A stretch of DNA of 64,000 nucleotides from Bradyrhizobium ottawaense (lineage in GTDB: Bacteria > Pseudomonadota > Alphaproteobacteria > Rhizobiales > Xanthobacteraceae), in the NCBI RefSeq assembly GCF_002278135.3, contig NZ_CP029425.2, positions 3,324,001 to 3,388,000 on the forward strand, given 5' to 3'. Under the pieces are notes generated by a model. The model was not told the DNA's origin and made no database searches. It worked only from the letters and a program-made list of their open reading frames with translations. Both the position numbers and the translations under genes were made by a program. Shown here piece after piece: positions 1-7,782 of the stretch. How positions within the stretch are numbered: position 1 is the stretch's first letter; every line of letters starts with the position of its first letter.

Positions 1-115
1 TTTAACTAAAAGTCGCCTTAATGACGCTCCGACCCTCTGCGAGATGCTGTTCCCGGATCGTGACCAGCGGCACTTCGAAGGGGGACTGAGTGACACCGTC
101 CTGGACGCAAGGCGA

Positions 116-1282
116 ATGAGTAAGAGTATCGCTGCGCAGAGTAACGCGGCACGGAAGTCCAAGAATTCTCTTCGGAAGTCTTCCCGGAAAATGACCACGA
201 CCAATTGGCTTGGCGCCGCGGCCATCGGCTGCGTCGTGATGGGTGCCGGCTGGACTATCTACAGCAACGTCTTCGGCGCGAGCGTCTATCCGACCGTCGG
301 CGGCATTGGCTACGACGAGCCGGTGATCAAGCGTGCGCCCAAGGTCGCGCTGCGCGAGGCCGGCGACGCCATCAAGGAAGCTTTTGCGCTCCTGCCTGAC
401 CGGTTGCAGGTCGCCGCCCCGATCTCGCGTGAGATGTTCAACGAGCGCTTTGCTGCCGCTGCGACCCAAGGCGTGGCATCGAACGCGGCCAGCGCGGCGC
501 CAGCGACCCAGGTTGCGGTGGCCAAGGACGCGCCGAAGCAGAGCGTGATCGCGAAGGTCGCGGAAGCACTGAAGCCGTCGGCCCCGGCCAAAATTGCTGA
601 GAAGTCCGCTGACAAGACCGGGGACAAGGCCAAGCGCGCTCCGGATGCCCAGATGCAACTCGCCTCGGCCGATCCGGCCCAGATCGTGCCGGCACCGGAA
701 GCGAAGAAGTCGTTCGCCGATCGCGCCAAGGCCGCGGTGATGTCGATCACCGGTCCGCGGCAGTCGATGGTCGAAAAACTCTGGGGCAAGCGCGAGCCGT
801 CCGGCGGGCTGCTGGCCTACGCCTCGGCCGATGCCAGCGTGACCGCGTCGATCGCGCCGAAGGAGCAGAACCCGATGTTCGGCGGCGCGCCGCCCTATGA
901 GCGTGACACCGCGGTCTACGACATCACTGCCAAGACGGTGTATCTGCCCGACGGCACCAAGCTCGAGGCGCATTCCGGCCTCGGCTCCAGTCTCGACGAT
1001 CCGCGCTCCCAGCGCACGCGCATGCGCGGCGTGACGCCGCCGCACATCTACACGCTGAAGCCGCGCGAAGCGCTGTTCCACGGCGTGCCCGCGTTGCGCC
1101 TGACCCCGATCGGCGGCGAGAGCGCGATCTACGGCCGTGACGGCCTGCTTGCGCACACCTTCATGCTCGGGCCGAACGGCGATTCCAACGGCTGCGTGTC
1201 GTTCAAGGACTATTACGCGTTCCTCGACGCCTACCGCAACAAGGGCATCCGCAAGCTCGCGGTGCTGGCGCGGGTGGAGTGA
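116..1282 (+). CDS. Membrane-anchored DUF2778 (tlde1-like) domain protein
   Basis: The protein has 388 residues if it starts at the ATG at 116, which follows a weak AAGG-type ribosome site. An in-frame ATG at 44 would add 24 residues of low-complexity leader. A basic N-terminus is followed by one hydrophobic segment at about residues 31-50, then a long Ala/Lys/Pro-rich linker. The last 120 residues form a DUF2778/tlde1 domain, with His at about 347 (LLAHTF) and Cys at about 360 in SNGCVSFKDY, the pair expected for an L,D-transpeptidase-type active site. Tlde1 is known as a peptidoglycan-targeting type VI effector fold. Here the membrane anchor and lone gene suggest a periplasmic cell-wall enzyme rather than an exported toxin, which is inference. 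No immunity gene is adjacent. Confidence 0.8.
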   Translation: MSKSIAAQSNAARKSKNSLRKSSRKMTTTNWLGAAAIGCVVMGAGWTIYSNVFGASVYPTVGGIGYDEPVIKRAPKVALREAGDAIKEAFALLPDRLQVAAPISREMFNERFAAAATQGVASNAASAAPATQVAVAKDAPKQSVIAKVAEALKPSAPAKIAEKSADKTGDKAKRAPDAQMQLASADPAQIVPAPEAKKSFADRAKAAVMSITGPRQSMVEKLWGKREPSGGLLAYASADASVTASIAPKEQNPMFGGAPPYERDTAVYDITAKTVYLPDGTKLEAHSGLGSSLDDPRSQRTRMRGVTPPHIYTLKPREALFHGVPALRLTPIGGESAIYGRDGLLAHTFMLGPNGDSNGCVSFKDYYAFLDAYRNKGIRKLAVLARVE

Positions 1283-1306
1283 GGCGCAGCGCGCCTCACT
1301 CTTTCT
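1279..1306 (+). terminator. Rho-independent terminator overlapping the stop of the DUF2778 gene
   Basis: A perfect 9-bp stem (GTGAGGCGC / GCGCCTCAC) with a 3-nt loop spans 1279-1299, and TCTTTCT follows. The TGA stop codon lies inside the stem. It sits between two convergent genes and may serve both, although the T-tract is weak. Confidence 0.55.
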
Positions 1307-1312
1307 GCACGA

Positions 1313-2662
1313 TCAGCGCTTGACGAAGACCAGGTTGCAGGCGCGCGCCTCGTTGCGCTTGCCGGTGCCGCGGGTGCGATCGAACTGCGCGTCGACCGTA
1401 AAGGCGTAAGGCGAGCCGGGCGCAAGGTTGTTGAGCGTGTACGCGCTTGCCCCCGTTGTGCCGCGCGCGCTCAACGTCGTCTTGCCGTCGGCCTGGATTT
1501 GGCCGTCGATCTCCAGGCGGTTGACGCCGTCCTTGCTCTGAGCCTCGGCGTGAAACACGCCGTTGGTCACGGTGCCGGCGAGGGGCCTGGTGAAGCCCTG
1601 CGCCTTGCCGGAAGCCGGGCAGTTCAGCGTCACGTCCCAAGTGCCGTCGAAGTCCTTGCTGCCGCCGGCGCGGGTATTGGTCGCAGGCGCCAGCGCCACC
1701 TTCTGCTTCAGGCCCTCGATCCGCGCCTTGGCGAGATTGGCGAAGCTGCAACTGGAAAATCGCGTCAGATGGTCCTCGAAGGCGCTGACGGTGCCGATGG
1801 TGTCGGCAGCCTTCCAGTGCGCCTCCGCGGATGCGCACGGGTCGGCCCGCGGCGCGGCCTGCGGAGCTGCGGGTGCGATCGTGACCGACACCGGTCCGTT
1901 CAGGTAGAACTTGCCGATGATCGATAGCGACAGCTCCGGGAGCTGCGTCTTGCCGCTGGCATCATAGACGTCGCTGCTGATGTCGCGAAACACATCGCCG
2001 ATCTCCTGCGGCTCTTCGATGTGCTTGAGGAACGCGGCCGTGTAGGGGCTGTTGCGGCCGACGCCGTCCGCCGCGGTCTGCCCCGATTGCGTCGAGAACG
2101 ACACGATCGTGCCGCGCGGAGCTTCGACCTTCGACAGGCCGCGCCCGATCGAGGCGGCCCGCGTCGCCGAGCGCTTGAGAGTTTCCGCCAGCGGATTGTC
2201 GCGGCAGGAATCGAGCACCAGGATGCGGAGGTTCTTGGCTTGCTGCAGATCGTTCACGATGTCGTCGACCCGCACGAAGCGCTTCAGGTCGGCCTCATCG
2301 GTGAGCGTGGCGTCGACAGGCATCAAATAGTTCACGCCGTTGTACTGCATCGCATGGCCGCTGTAATAGAATATGGCAACGTCAGCTCTGCTCGCGGCGC
2401 GCGCGAAGCGGATGGTCAGATCCTGCATGTCGGCCTGGCGCAGGTCGATGCCCTGGATCACCTCGAAGCCGCTGCGCTTGAGTGAGGCTGCGACGTCCTC
2501 GGCATCGTGTGACGGGTTGGGCAGCTGCGCCGTCGATGTATAGGCGCCGTTGCCGATCACCAATGCCACGCGCGTGTCCGCAGATGCAGTATCGGGAGAC
2601 AGCCAGCCGGCGAGGAGGCCCAGGCAAAATAAAGATGAGGACAATCTGGAAAGAGCACGCAT
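1313..2662 (-). CDS. Secreted caspase-like (peptidase C14 / orthocaspase) protein
   Basis: The protein has 449 residues. It has a Sec signal peptide at residues 1-28 ending TASA-D, then a caspase p20-like domain at about 30-250. The catalytic dyad is visible as His103 in YYSGHAMQ and Cys153 in VLDSCRDNP. About 200 residues of unassigned C-terminal sequence follow, rich in Ala, with several Cys and probably periplasmic. Bacterial caspase-like proteins cleave after basic residues in the characterised orthocaspases. Their roles in rhizobia are mostly unknown. It is monocistronic and convergent with the DUF2778 gene. The fold call is firm and the substrate is unknown. Confidence 0.85.
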   Translation of the reverse strand: MRALSRLSSSLFCLGLLAGWLSPDTASADTRVALVIGNGAYTSTAQLPNPSHDAEDVAASLKRSGFEVIQGIDLRQADMQDLTIRFARAASRADVAIFYYSGHAMQYNGVNYLMPVDATLTDEADLKRFVRVDDIVNDLQQAKNLRILVLDSCRDNPLAETLKRSATRAASIGRGLSKVEAPRGTIVSFSTQSGQTAADGVGRNSPYTAAFLKHIEEPQEIGDVFRDISSDVYDASGKTQLPELSLSIIGKFYLNGPVSVTIAPAAPQAAPRADPCASAEAHWKAADTIGTVSAFEDHLTRFSSCSFANLAKARIEGLKQKVALAPATNTRAGGSKDFDGTWDVTLNCPASGKAQGFTRPLAGTVTNGVFHAEAQSKDGVNRLEIDGQIQADGKTTLSARGTTGASAYTLNNLAPGSPYAFTVDAQFDRTRGTGKRNEARACNLVFVKR

Positions 2663-2773
2663 GAATGCCTTCCAAGAAAATATCGAAAAATATCCCTCCA
2701 GATTAGCGTAAGCCGCGCCGACTTCAATGCCCTCGCCGGGAAAACGATCAGATTTCGCGACCGTGATGTCGGG

Positions 2774-3403
2774 TCACGCTGCCATCGCCTTGCGCAGGGC
2801 CATTTCGGTCGCGATCGCTTCCCGCACGGCCGGCCGCGCCTGCATGCGCCCGAGATAGGCTGACAGAGACGGCCATTGCGCGATGTCGACGCCTGCGGGA
2901 CGGAGCAGCAGCAAGGCCCAGGTGAGGTGGGCATCCGCGACGGTGAAGCCGTCACCCACGAGGAATTCGCGCTCCGCCAGATGCGCCGACGGCACCGACA
3001 ATGTCTGCGTGATTCTGACGCGCGGCTTGGCGAGCGAGCCATCGTCCTTGTACCAGAAGGCCGGAAACAGAAACGCCTTGTGGATCTCGGCGCCGATGAA
3101 GCTCAGCCACTCCTGCAGGCGATAGCGATCGGGATCCCCGAACGCCGGCGCAAGGCCCGCCGTCGGCTTCACGTCTGCGATGTATTGCAGCACTGCCGCG
3201 CTCTCGGTCAGCCGTTCGCCGTTCTCCAGCGCCAGGACCGGCACCGCGCCCTTCGGCGACACGCCGAGGAAATCGCTGCCGTCGTCCACGACCTGCTTGG
3301 TCCAGATATGGGCGAGGTGATACTGCGCCTCGATACCGGCCTCCATCAGCGCGATGCGACTCGAGAGCGAGCAGGCCATCGGAAAGAAATAGAGTTGCAG
3401 CAT
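2774..3403 (-). CDS. Glutathione S-transferase family protein
   Basis: The protein has 209 residues from the ATG at 3403, which is preceded by CGGAG at a good distance. An upstream TTG at 3418 would add five residues and overlap the previous gene. The N-terminal thioredoxin-like domain (MLQLYFFPMACS) resembles the GSTs whose catalytic residue is Ser or Cys near residue 10-12. The substrate-anchoring LTESAAVLQYIAD segment follows, then an all-helical C-terminal domain. It lies directly downstream of the isochorismatase-like gene and is probably co-transcribed with it. The substrate is unknown. The pair suggests detoxification or catabolism of a small aromatic or amide compound, which is inference. 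Confidence 0.85.
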   Translation of the reverse strand: MLQLYFFPMACSLSSRIALMEAGIEAQYHLAHIWTKQVVDDGSDFLGVSPKGAVPVLALENGERLTESAAVLQYIADVKPTAGLAPAFGDPDRYRLQEWLSFIGAEIHKAFLFPAFWYKDDGSLAKPRVRITQTLSVPSAHLAEREFLVGDGFTVADAHLTWALLLLRPAGVDIAQWPSLSAYLGRMQARPAVREAIATEMALRKAMAA

Positions 3404-3414
3404 CGGATGCTCCG

Positions 3415-4008
3415 TCAAATCAGCGCATCGCTGCGCGCGATGATCGCGAAGCGGTCCGAGAGCTCGGCCAGCGCGACCTCGTGAATCGTCCGGGCGTCCA
3501 GTGTGCCGCCGCGGCCATCCGGCAGGTCACGGGTGGCGCAGGCATCGGCCGCGATCGTCGTCCGCAGGCCGAGGTCGAGCGCGGCGCGGGCGGTCGAGGA
3601 GATGCACATGTGGGTCATGAAGCCGGCCAGCACGATGTTCTTGCATCCGGTCGCGGCAAGCCGGGCTTGCAGATCGGTGCCGGCGAATGAGTTCGGCAGC
3701 GCTTTCTCGATCACGGGCTCGCCTGCTTGCGGCGTCAGGCGATCGACGATCGCGCCGCGCGCCGCCTCGCGATCGAACAGGCTGCCGGCGCGGCCCTTGT
3801 GCGCGACATGGATGATCGCAGCGCCGCTCTCCCGTGCCCGCGCCAGCAGGCGCGCCGCCGCGGCGATCGCCGGCTGTGCATCGGGAAGGGCCAACGGGCC
3901 GGCGCAATATTCGTTCTGGATGTCGATCAGCACGAGGCAGGCCTCGTTGAGCTTCGGCGGATTGAGATCGGCGCCGGCGAGTTCGAGCAGGGTCTTGGGA
4001 GCGGTCAT
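3415..4008 (-). CDS. Cysteine hydrolase, isochorismatase-like family
   Basis: The protein has 197 residues, the usual length. The family triad is visible as Asp29 in LIDIQNEYC, Lys102 in EKALPNSF and Cys135 in GFMTHMCISS. The cis-peptide region before the Cys is also conserved. Members hydrolyse amides such as nicotinamide, ureidoglycolate-type compounds or N-carbamoyl compounds, or the ether bond of isochorismate. Nothing here singles out one substrate. It is the first gene of a two-gene unit with the GST, divergent from a LysR-type regulator that starts 130 bp away and is the obvious candidate for its control. Confidence 0.85.
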   Translation of the reverse strand: MTAPKTLLELAGADLNPPKLNEACLVLIDIQNEYCAGPLALPDAQPAIAAAARLLARARESGAAIIHVAHKGRAGSLFDREAARGAIVDRLTPQAGEPVIEKALPNSFAGTDLQARLAATGCKNIVLAGFMTHMCISSTARAALDLGLRTTIAADACATRDLPDGRGGTLDARTIHEVALAELSDRFAIIARSDALI

Positions 4009-4082
4009 GCTGGTCAGGCCTTCCAGGGAGATCGGATGGCGTCACATTAGCGCAGCATGGGCCTGCTATTGTGCAGGACTAT

Positions 4083-4099
4083 TGCAGCTAATGGCTGCA
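4083..4099. promoter_or_regulatory. Putative LysR-type operator in the divergent intergenic region
   Basis: A TGCAGC-N5-GCTGCA palindrome fits the T-N11-A rule for LysR-type sites. It lies about 40 bp upstream of the regulator start and 75 bp upstream of the isochorismatase-like gene. Two extra TGCAG copies flank it. The assignment is by pattern and position only. Confidence 0.4.
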
Positions 4100-4138
4100 G
4101 ATTTGCAGGACGCGGCATCGCCTGCTAGGCTCGCCCGG

Positions 4139-4978
4139 ATGAACTGGGACGATCTGCGCATCATTGCCGCGGTGAGGGACGAGGGCACCTATGCCGGCGC
4201 CAGCGCGCGGCTGCGCATCGACGAGACCACCGTCGGCCGCCGGCTCGCACGCATTCAGCGCGATCTCGGCGTGCTGCTGTTCGATGCCGTGGACGGCCAG
4301 CGCCGTCCGACGCGCCATTGCGAGGCGGTGCTCGAGCATGTCGGCGCGATGGCCGTCCATGTCGCGGCGATCGACCGCATCAAGGAGAGCCAGCCCGGCC
4401 CGGTCGGCCGCCTGCGCATCGCCTCGACCAACGCGGTCGCCGAAGAGTTGCTGGCGCCGCACGCGAGCAGCTTCCTGCGCGATCATCCCGGCCTGACCCT
4501 GCAATTCCTGACGTCCAGCGGCAACGTCAAATTCTCGCGCTGGCAGGCCGACCTCGCCATTCGCCTGCGCAAGCCGGAGAAGGGCGACTTCACCATCTCC
4601 AAGCTCGGCGATGTCAGGCTGTATTTCTTCGAGCCCGCCGACCGCGCCGGCGGCGAGCCGGTCGCCTGCATCTATCCCGATGAGCTCGACACCATTCCCG
4701 AACAGCAGTTCTTGCGCGCGAAGCGGCTGACGAACGTTCGCTGCATCACCGACAATGTCCGCATCATCAGGACCTTGATCCAGTCGCATCAGGCCGTCGG
4801 CGTGCTGCCCGAGCACAGCTGCGAAGGCCTGTTCGCCGACCGCAGCCTGCGCGCGACGCTGCTGCCGAGGCGGCGCGACGTCTGGCTCTTGGTGCAGAAC
4901 CATCTCAAGCGCGATCCCGCGACGCGCGTGACGATCGACTGGGTGAGGGCGTGTTTCCAGGAAACTTCGCGCCCTTGA
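4139..4978 (+). CDS. LysR family transcriptional regulator
   Basis: The protein has 279 residues from the ATG at 4139 (MNWDDLRII), which matches the usual N-terminus of the family. The open frame runs further upstream, with another ATG at 4091. A winged helix-turn-helix lies at residues 2-60, with GTYAGASARLRIDETTVGRRL as the recognition region shown by its spacing. An effector-binding domain follows to the end. It diverges from the isochorismatase/GST pair and is probably their local regulator. The effector is unknown. Confidence 0.85.
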   Translation: MNWDDLRIIAAVRDEGTYAGASARLRIDETTVGRRLARIQRDLGVLLFDAVDGQRRPTRHCEAVLEHVGAMAVHVAAIDRIKESQPGPVGRLRIASTNAVAEELLAPHASSFLRDHPGLTLQFLTSSGNVKFSRWQADLAIRLRKPEKGDFTISKLGDVRLYFFEPADRAGGEPVACIYPDELDTIPEQQFLRAKRLTNVRCITDNVRIIRTLIQSHQAVGVLPEHSCEGLFADRSLRATLLPRRRDVWLLVQNHLKRDPATRVTIDWVRACFQETSRP

Positions 4979-5072
4979 CGCACATGGCGCTGTGATCCTC
5001 GCGTCACACTGCGCAAGCTGTGTCGAAAAATCTTCGAGCTCCCCCTTGCAACCCGAACGTGCCTGGTCTATT

Positions 5073-5138
5073 AGCCCGCTCCTTCGCTAGGCCATGTGTC
5101 CGGGCTCTCTGAGATCCCGGCTGGCGCGAGCCGGTCTC
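5073..5138 (+). other. Structured leader upstream of the tRNA-like pair
   Basis: Two potential hairpins lie here. The first is AGCCCG at 5073-5078 pairing with CGGGCT at 5101-5106. The second is GAGA-CCGGCT at 5111-5122 pairing with AGCCGG-TCTC at 5129-5138. No open reading frame of note covers them. They may belong to one longer RNA together with the tRNA-like sequences downstream, which is inference. Confidence 0.3.
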
Positions 5139-5165
5139 CGGTTTCGTGTTCCGCCGAATGAAGAC

Positions 5166-5237
5166 GCAGGATGTAGCTCATGGAGAGCGCCGGAGTAAAA
5201 TTCGGAGGCATCGGTTCGATTCCGATTTCTTGTACCA
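5166..5237 (+). ncRNA. tRNA-like sequence 1 (CCA-encoded, no usable anticodon)
   Basis: The acceptor arm is GCAGGAT pairing with TTCTTGT, with two G-U pairs and one mismatch. The D-stem is GCTC/GAGC with a short 5-nt loop. The anticodon stem CCGGA/TTCGG has only a 6-nt loop (GTAAAA). The T-arm ATCGG-TTCGATT-CCGAT is perfect. A discriminator A plus CCA is encoded at 5234-5237. The odd linker after the acceptor and the shortened D and anticodon loops argue against a translating tRNA. It may be a retained tRNA-like RNA or a decaying gene. The slipin gene lies downstream. Confidence 0.5.
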
Positions 5238-5239
5238 AC

Positions 5240-5310
5240 CAAAGGATAGCTCAGTGGTAGAGCAGATGACGTTTAATCATCGTGACGCGGGTTCGAATCC
5301 CGCTCCAGCG
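5240..5310 (+). tRNA. tRNA-like sequence 2 (Lys-type body, UUU triplet, defective acceptor)
   Basis: This copy is only two bases after the CCA of the first. The D-arm GCTC-AGTGGTA-GAGC, anticodon stem GATGA/TCATC and T-arm GCGGG-TTCGAAT-CCCGC are all perfect. The loop CGTTTAA resembles tRNA-Lys(UUU) CTTTTAA but has G instead of the invariant U at position 33. The acceptor CAAAGGA pairs with TCCAGCG at only four of seven positions, and CCA is not encoded. The body is well preserved, but the decoding and charging ends are abnormal. A normal tRNA-Lys gene is therefore unlikely. Confidence 0.5.
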
Positions 5311-5337
5311 CTACGGGTCAGCCTGAAAAACTGACAC

Positions 5338-5643
5338 CTCTGACGAGGACCGGACGCGCGCTTCAGTCGCAGTCCGGCCGTTTTGCCGCAAGGCTTTCCG
5401 TCCGAACCTAGACACTGTGAGACCGGCTTTGCGCCGCGGGTAGATACCGCTTGCGTTGATGCCGGGTGGCTCCGCTCGGCCGCGCGACATCCGTCGCGCG
5501 ATCGCGCGCGTGCGCCCGTCGTCATGCGAGCTCAAGCCTCGGTCCGTCGATCTCTCAGGAAGCGTCGTCCGCGTCCTCAAATCCTTTGCAAACGAAACCT
5601 GTTGTCCGGCATCCGGCCGGACGCAAAACGATGGAGGCGTGCC
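5338..5643 (+). other. Leader region between the tRNA-like pair and the slipin gene
   Basis: There is no supported gene in these 306 bases. They hold several GC-rich inverted repeats: CCGGAC near 5350 with GTCCGG near 5374, GCGCGAC/GTCGCGC near 5481-5496, and GTCCGG-CATCC-GGCCGGAC near 5606. A long structured 5' leader or a further small RNA is possible. Confidence 0.4.
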
Positions 5644-6807
5644 ATGACTTCGAACAAGGGCTGGCATTTGCTGATGCTGAACGTGACGGTCAAGGATGGC
5701 GAGCGTGCGCTGCTCACGCGCAACGGGCAGCTCGTGCGCGTGCTCGCGCCCGGCAGGCATCGTCTGTTCGATCCCCTGCACGAGCTCAAGGCCGAGGTGC
5801 TCGATGTGGTCCGCAGCGAATTCTCTGCGGATCGCTACGCGGTGCTGAAGGCCGCACGGCCTGATCTCGCCGCCGAACTGTTCGAGGCGGTCGAGACCAA
5901 GGCGGACGAGATCGCCATCGTCAGCCTCGACGGCCGGCCCGTGCATCTGATGACGCCCTGGCAGGTGCGCGTCTACTGGAAGGTCGCAACGAGCGTCGAT
6001 GTCGAGCGCATCGACGTGTCCAGCGATGTCAGGGTCGGCGCGCGGCATCTGGCCATGATCGAGCGTAACCGCTCGGCCGTGACGTCGGAGACGGTGGTCG
6101 AGAACCACGAGGCGGGCCTGCTCTATGTCGAGGGCCGGCTCGTCGAGCGGCTCGTGCCCGGTCGGCACGCCTTCTGGACCGTCGGCCGCAAGATCGAGGT
6201 GAAGCGCCTCGACCTGCGGCCCCAGGCGGTCGAGATCACCGCGCAGGAGATGCTGACCAAGGATCGCATCGCGCTGCGGGTGACGCTGACGGCGTTCCGT
6301 AAGGTGGTCGATCCCGAGCGGACGGTTGCGACCGTGCCCGACGTGGATGCGTGGCTGTACCGTTTGGTGCAGTTCGCGATCCGCGAGGCGGTTGCGGGCC
6401 GGACGCTGGACGAGGTGCTGTCTGCGAAGGCGGCGCTGGATGCGGAGCTGCGCGACTATGTGCGGGCACGCGTCGCGGAGTCCGGTGTCGAGGTCACCGA
6501 GCTCGGCGTCAAGGACGTGATCCTGCCCGGCGAGATCCGGGAGTTGGTGAACAAGGTGGTGGAGGCGGAGCGGGTCGCCAAGGCGAACCTGATCCGCCGG
6601 CAGGAGGAGACCGCGGCGACGCGTTCGCTTCTGAACACCGCCCGCCTGATGGAGGAGAACCCCCTGCTGCTGCGGCTCAAGGAGCTGGAGTCGCTGGAGC
6701 GGCTGGTCGAGAAGGTCGGCCGCATCGACCTCCACGCCGGCAACGGCGAGGGCCTCGATGCCCTTCTGACCCGGCTCGTGCGCCTGAAGGCCCCCGAGAG
6801 TGCGTAA
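5644..6807 (+). CDS. Slipin / SPFH (band 7) family protein
   Basis: The protein has 387 residues from the ATG at 5644, which has GGAGG six bases upstream; the frame stays open to 5383. It contains the slipin core, a band-7 domain at about 150-300, followed by a charged, helix-prone tail (EAERVAKANLIRRQEETAATRS). The GERALLTRNGQ / LAPGRHRLFDP motif near residues 18-42 recurs as NHEAGLLYVEGR / LVPGRHAFW at about 155-180. The head is therefore duplicated. Unlike classical stomatins it shows no N-terminal membrane hairpin. Slipins of this type recur beside RtcB RNA-ligase genes in other bacteria (recalled family knowledge). No rtcB is present here, but two tRNA-like sequences lie upstream. The family is clear and the role is open. 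Confidence 0.85.
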   Translation: MTSNKGWHLLMLNVTVKDGERALLTRNGQLVRVLAPGRHRLFDPLHELKAEVLDVVRSEFSADRYAVLKAARPDLAAELFEAVETKADEIAIVSLDGRPVHLMTPWQVRVYWKVATSVDVERIDVSSDVRVGARHLAMIERNRSAVTSETVVENHEAGLLYVEGRLVERLVPGRHAFWTVGRKIEVKRLDLRPQAVEITAQEMLTKDRIALRVTLTAFRKVVDPERTVATVPDVDAWLYRLVQFAIREAVAGRTLDEVLSAKAALDAELRDYVRARVAESGVEVTELGVKDVILPGEIRELVNKVVEAERVAKANLIRRQEETAATRSLLNTARLMEENPLLLRLKELESLERLVEKVGRIDLHAGNGEGLDALLTRLVRLKAPESA

Positions 6808-6811
6808 AACC

Positions 6812-6837
6812 GAAGGGCCGCCCACGGGCGGCCCTTC
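6812..6837 (+). terminator. Rho-independent terminator after the slipin gene
   Basis: An 11-bp GC-rich stem (GAAGGGCCGCC / GGCGGCCCTTC) with a 4-nt loop starts 4 bases after the stop codon. The trailing T-tract is short (ACTTATCC). Confidence 0.65.
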
Positions 6838-6968
6838 ACTTATCCGTCGTCGTCGCTTGCAATGAACGCCGAACCGCGCCTGTGCGACCAAAATCACGGA
6901 GCCGGGATTGCGCGCGCGCGAAGGTTGCGTAATCTCGCGAAGACCACGGGTTTGATCAGGGCAGGCGC

Positions 6969-7718
6969 ATGACGATTCTTCAGGACTCCATCCGGCCGTC
7001 GCGAGCGCAATCGCGGGAATGGAAGGTGATCGTCATCCTGATCCTGCTGGTCCCGGTGCTGTGGTCCCCGCTGATCCTGTTTCGCTTCGTCCTCTATCAG
7101 CCGTTCAGCATCCCCTCCAATTCGATGGCGCCGACGCTGATGGTCGGTGACTACGTCTTCGCCGCCAAATATGCCTATGGCTACGGCCGGTATTCATTGC
7201 CGTTCGCGTCGTCCTGGATCTCGGGTCGCGTCTTCGCCGCCGACCCGGAATACGGCGACATCGTCGTGTTCCGGACCGCAAAGGACAGCTCGGTCGACTA
7301 CGTCAAACGCGTGGTCGGGCTGCCCGGCGACCGCATCCAGATGCGGCAGGGCCAGTTCATCCTCAACGACCGGCCGGTGACGCGCGTCGCGCTCGAGGAC
7401 GGGCTCGCCGACAACGCCTGCGGTGGGGATGGCGGCGTCAGGGTCAAGCGTTGGCGCGAGACGCTGCCGAGCGGCGCGTCCTATGTCACCAACGACTGCC
7501 TCGACAACGGTTTCCTGGACAACACCAACGTCTTCACGGTGCCCCCGGGCCATTTCTTCGTGCTCGGCGACAACCGCGACAATTCCACCGACAGCCGCAT
7601 GCTGTCGACGTTCGGTTTCGTGCCGATGGACAATCTCGTCGGCAAGGTGACGCGCATCTTCTGGTCGCTCGACGAAGACGGCGAGCCGCACATGGAGCGG
7701 CTGGGCAAGGTAGAGTGA
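6969..7718 (+). CDS. lepB: Signal peptidase I
   Basis: The protein has 249 residues and is a S26A signal peptidase that removes Sec signal peptides at the outer face of the inner membrane. One hydrophobic segment lies at about 19-43. The catalytic Ser52 lies in IPSNSMAPT (box B), the catalytic Lys113 in DYVKRVVGLPGD (box D), and GDNRDNSTDSR forms box E. An insert carrying a Cys pair (DNAC and NDC) lies between boxes D and E, as is common in alphaproteobacterial LepB. The canonical rnc/acpS neighbours are absent, so this is probably an additional paralogue rather than the housekeeping copy of the lepB-rnc operon, which is inference. Confidence 0.92.
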   Translation: MTILQDSIRPSRAQSREWKVIVILILLVPVLWSPLILFRFVLYQPFSIPSNSMAPTLMVGDYVFAAKYAYGYGRYSLPFASSWISGRVFAADPEYGDIVVFRTAKDSSVDYVKRVVGLPGDRIQMRQGQFILNDRPVTRVALEDGLADNACGGDGGVRVKRWRETLPSGASYVTNDCLDNGFLDNTNVFTVPPGHFFVLGDNRDNSTDSRMLSTFGFVPMDNLVGKVTRIFWSLDEDGEPHMERLGKVE

Positions 7719-7725
7719 GGGCCGT

Positions 7726-7771
7726 CGTCATTCCGGGGCGCGCGAAGCGCGAGCCCGGAATCCATAACCAC
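7726..7771 (+). repeat. Family A palindromic repeat, left arm framing the GIY-YIG gene
   Basis: A hairpin repeat with ATTCCGGG pairing to CCCGGAAT around an inner CGCGC-GAA-GCGCG, then ending ATCCATAACCAC. Its outer 18 and inner 25 bases match the right arm at 8076-8126 exactly, in inverted orientation. Confidence 0.85.
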
Positions 7772-7782
7772 AGGCGGATGGA

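Noticed and set aside
44..115. Longer start for the DUF2778 protein at 44.
   Set aside because: The extra 24 residues look unstructured and the ATG at 116 has the better context.
5030..5050. Possible sigma-54 promoter before the tRNA-like/slipin locus (TTGCA at 5046-5050).
   Set aside because: The -12 element is good, but the required GG of the -24 element is GA and the rest of the consensus is missing.
5166..5310. Two ordinary translating tRNA genes.
   Set aside because: The first lacks a 7-nt anticodon loop. The second lacks U33 and has three mismatches in the acceptor stem. They are listed as tRNA-like instead.
5311..6897. Long 528-residue frame on the minus strand opposite the slipin gene.
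   Set aside because: Its composition is the Arg/His/Leu-rich pattern of an antisense shadow in GC-rich DNA, while the plus-strand slipin has clear family motifs.
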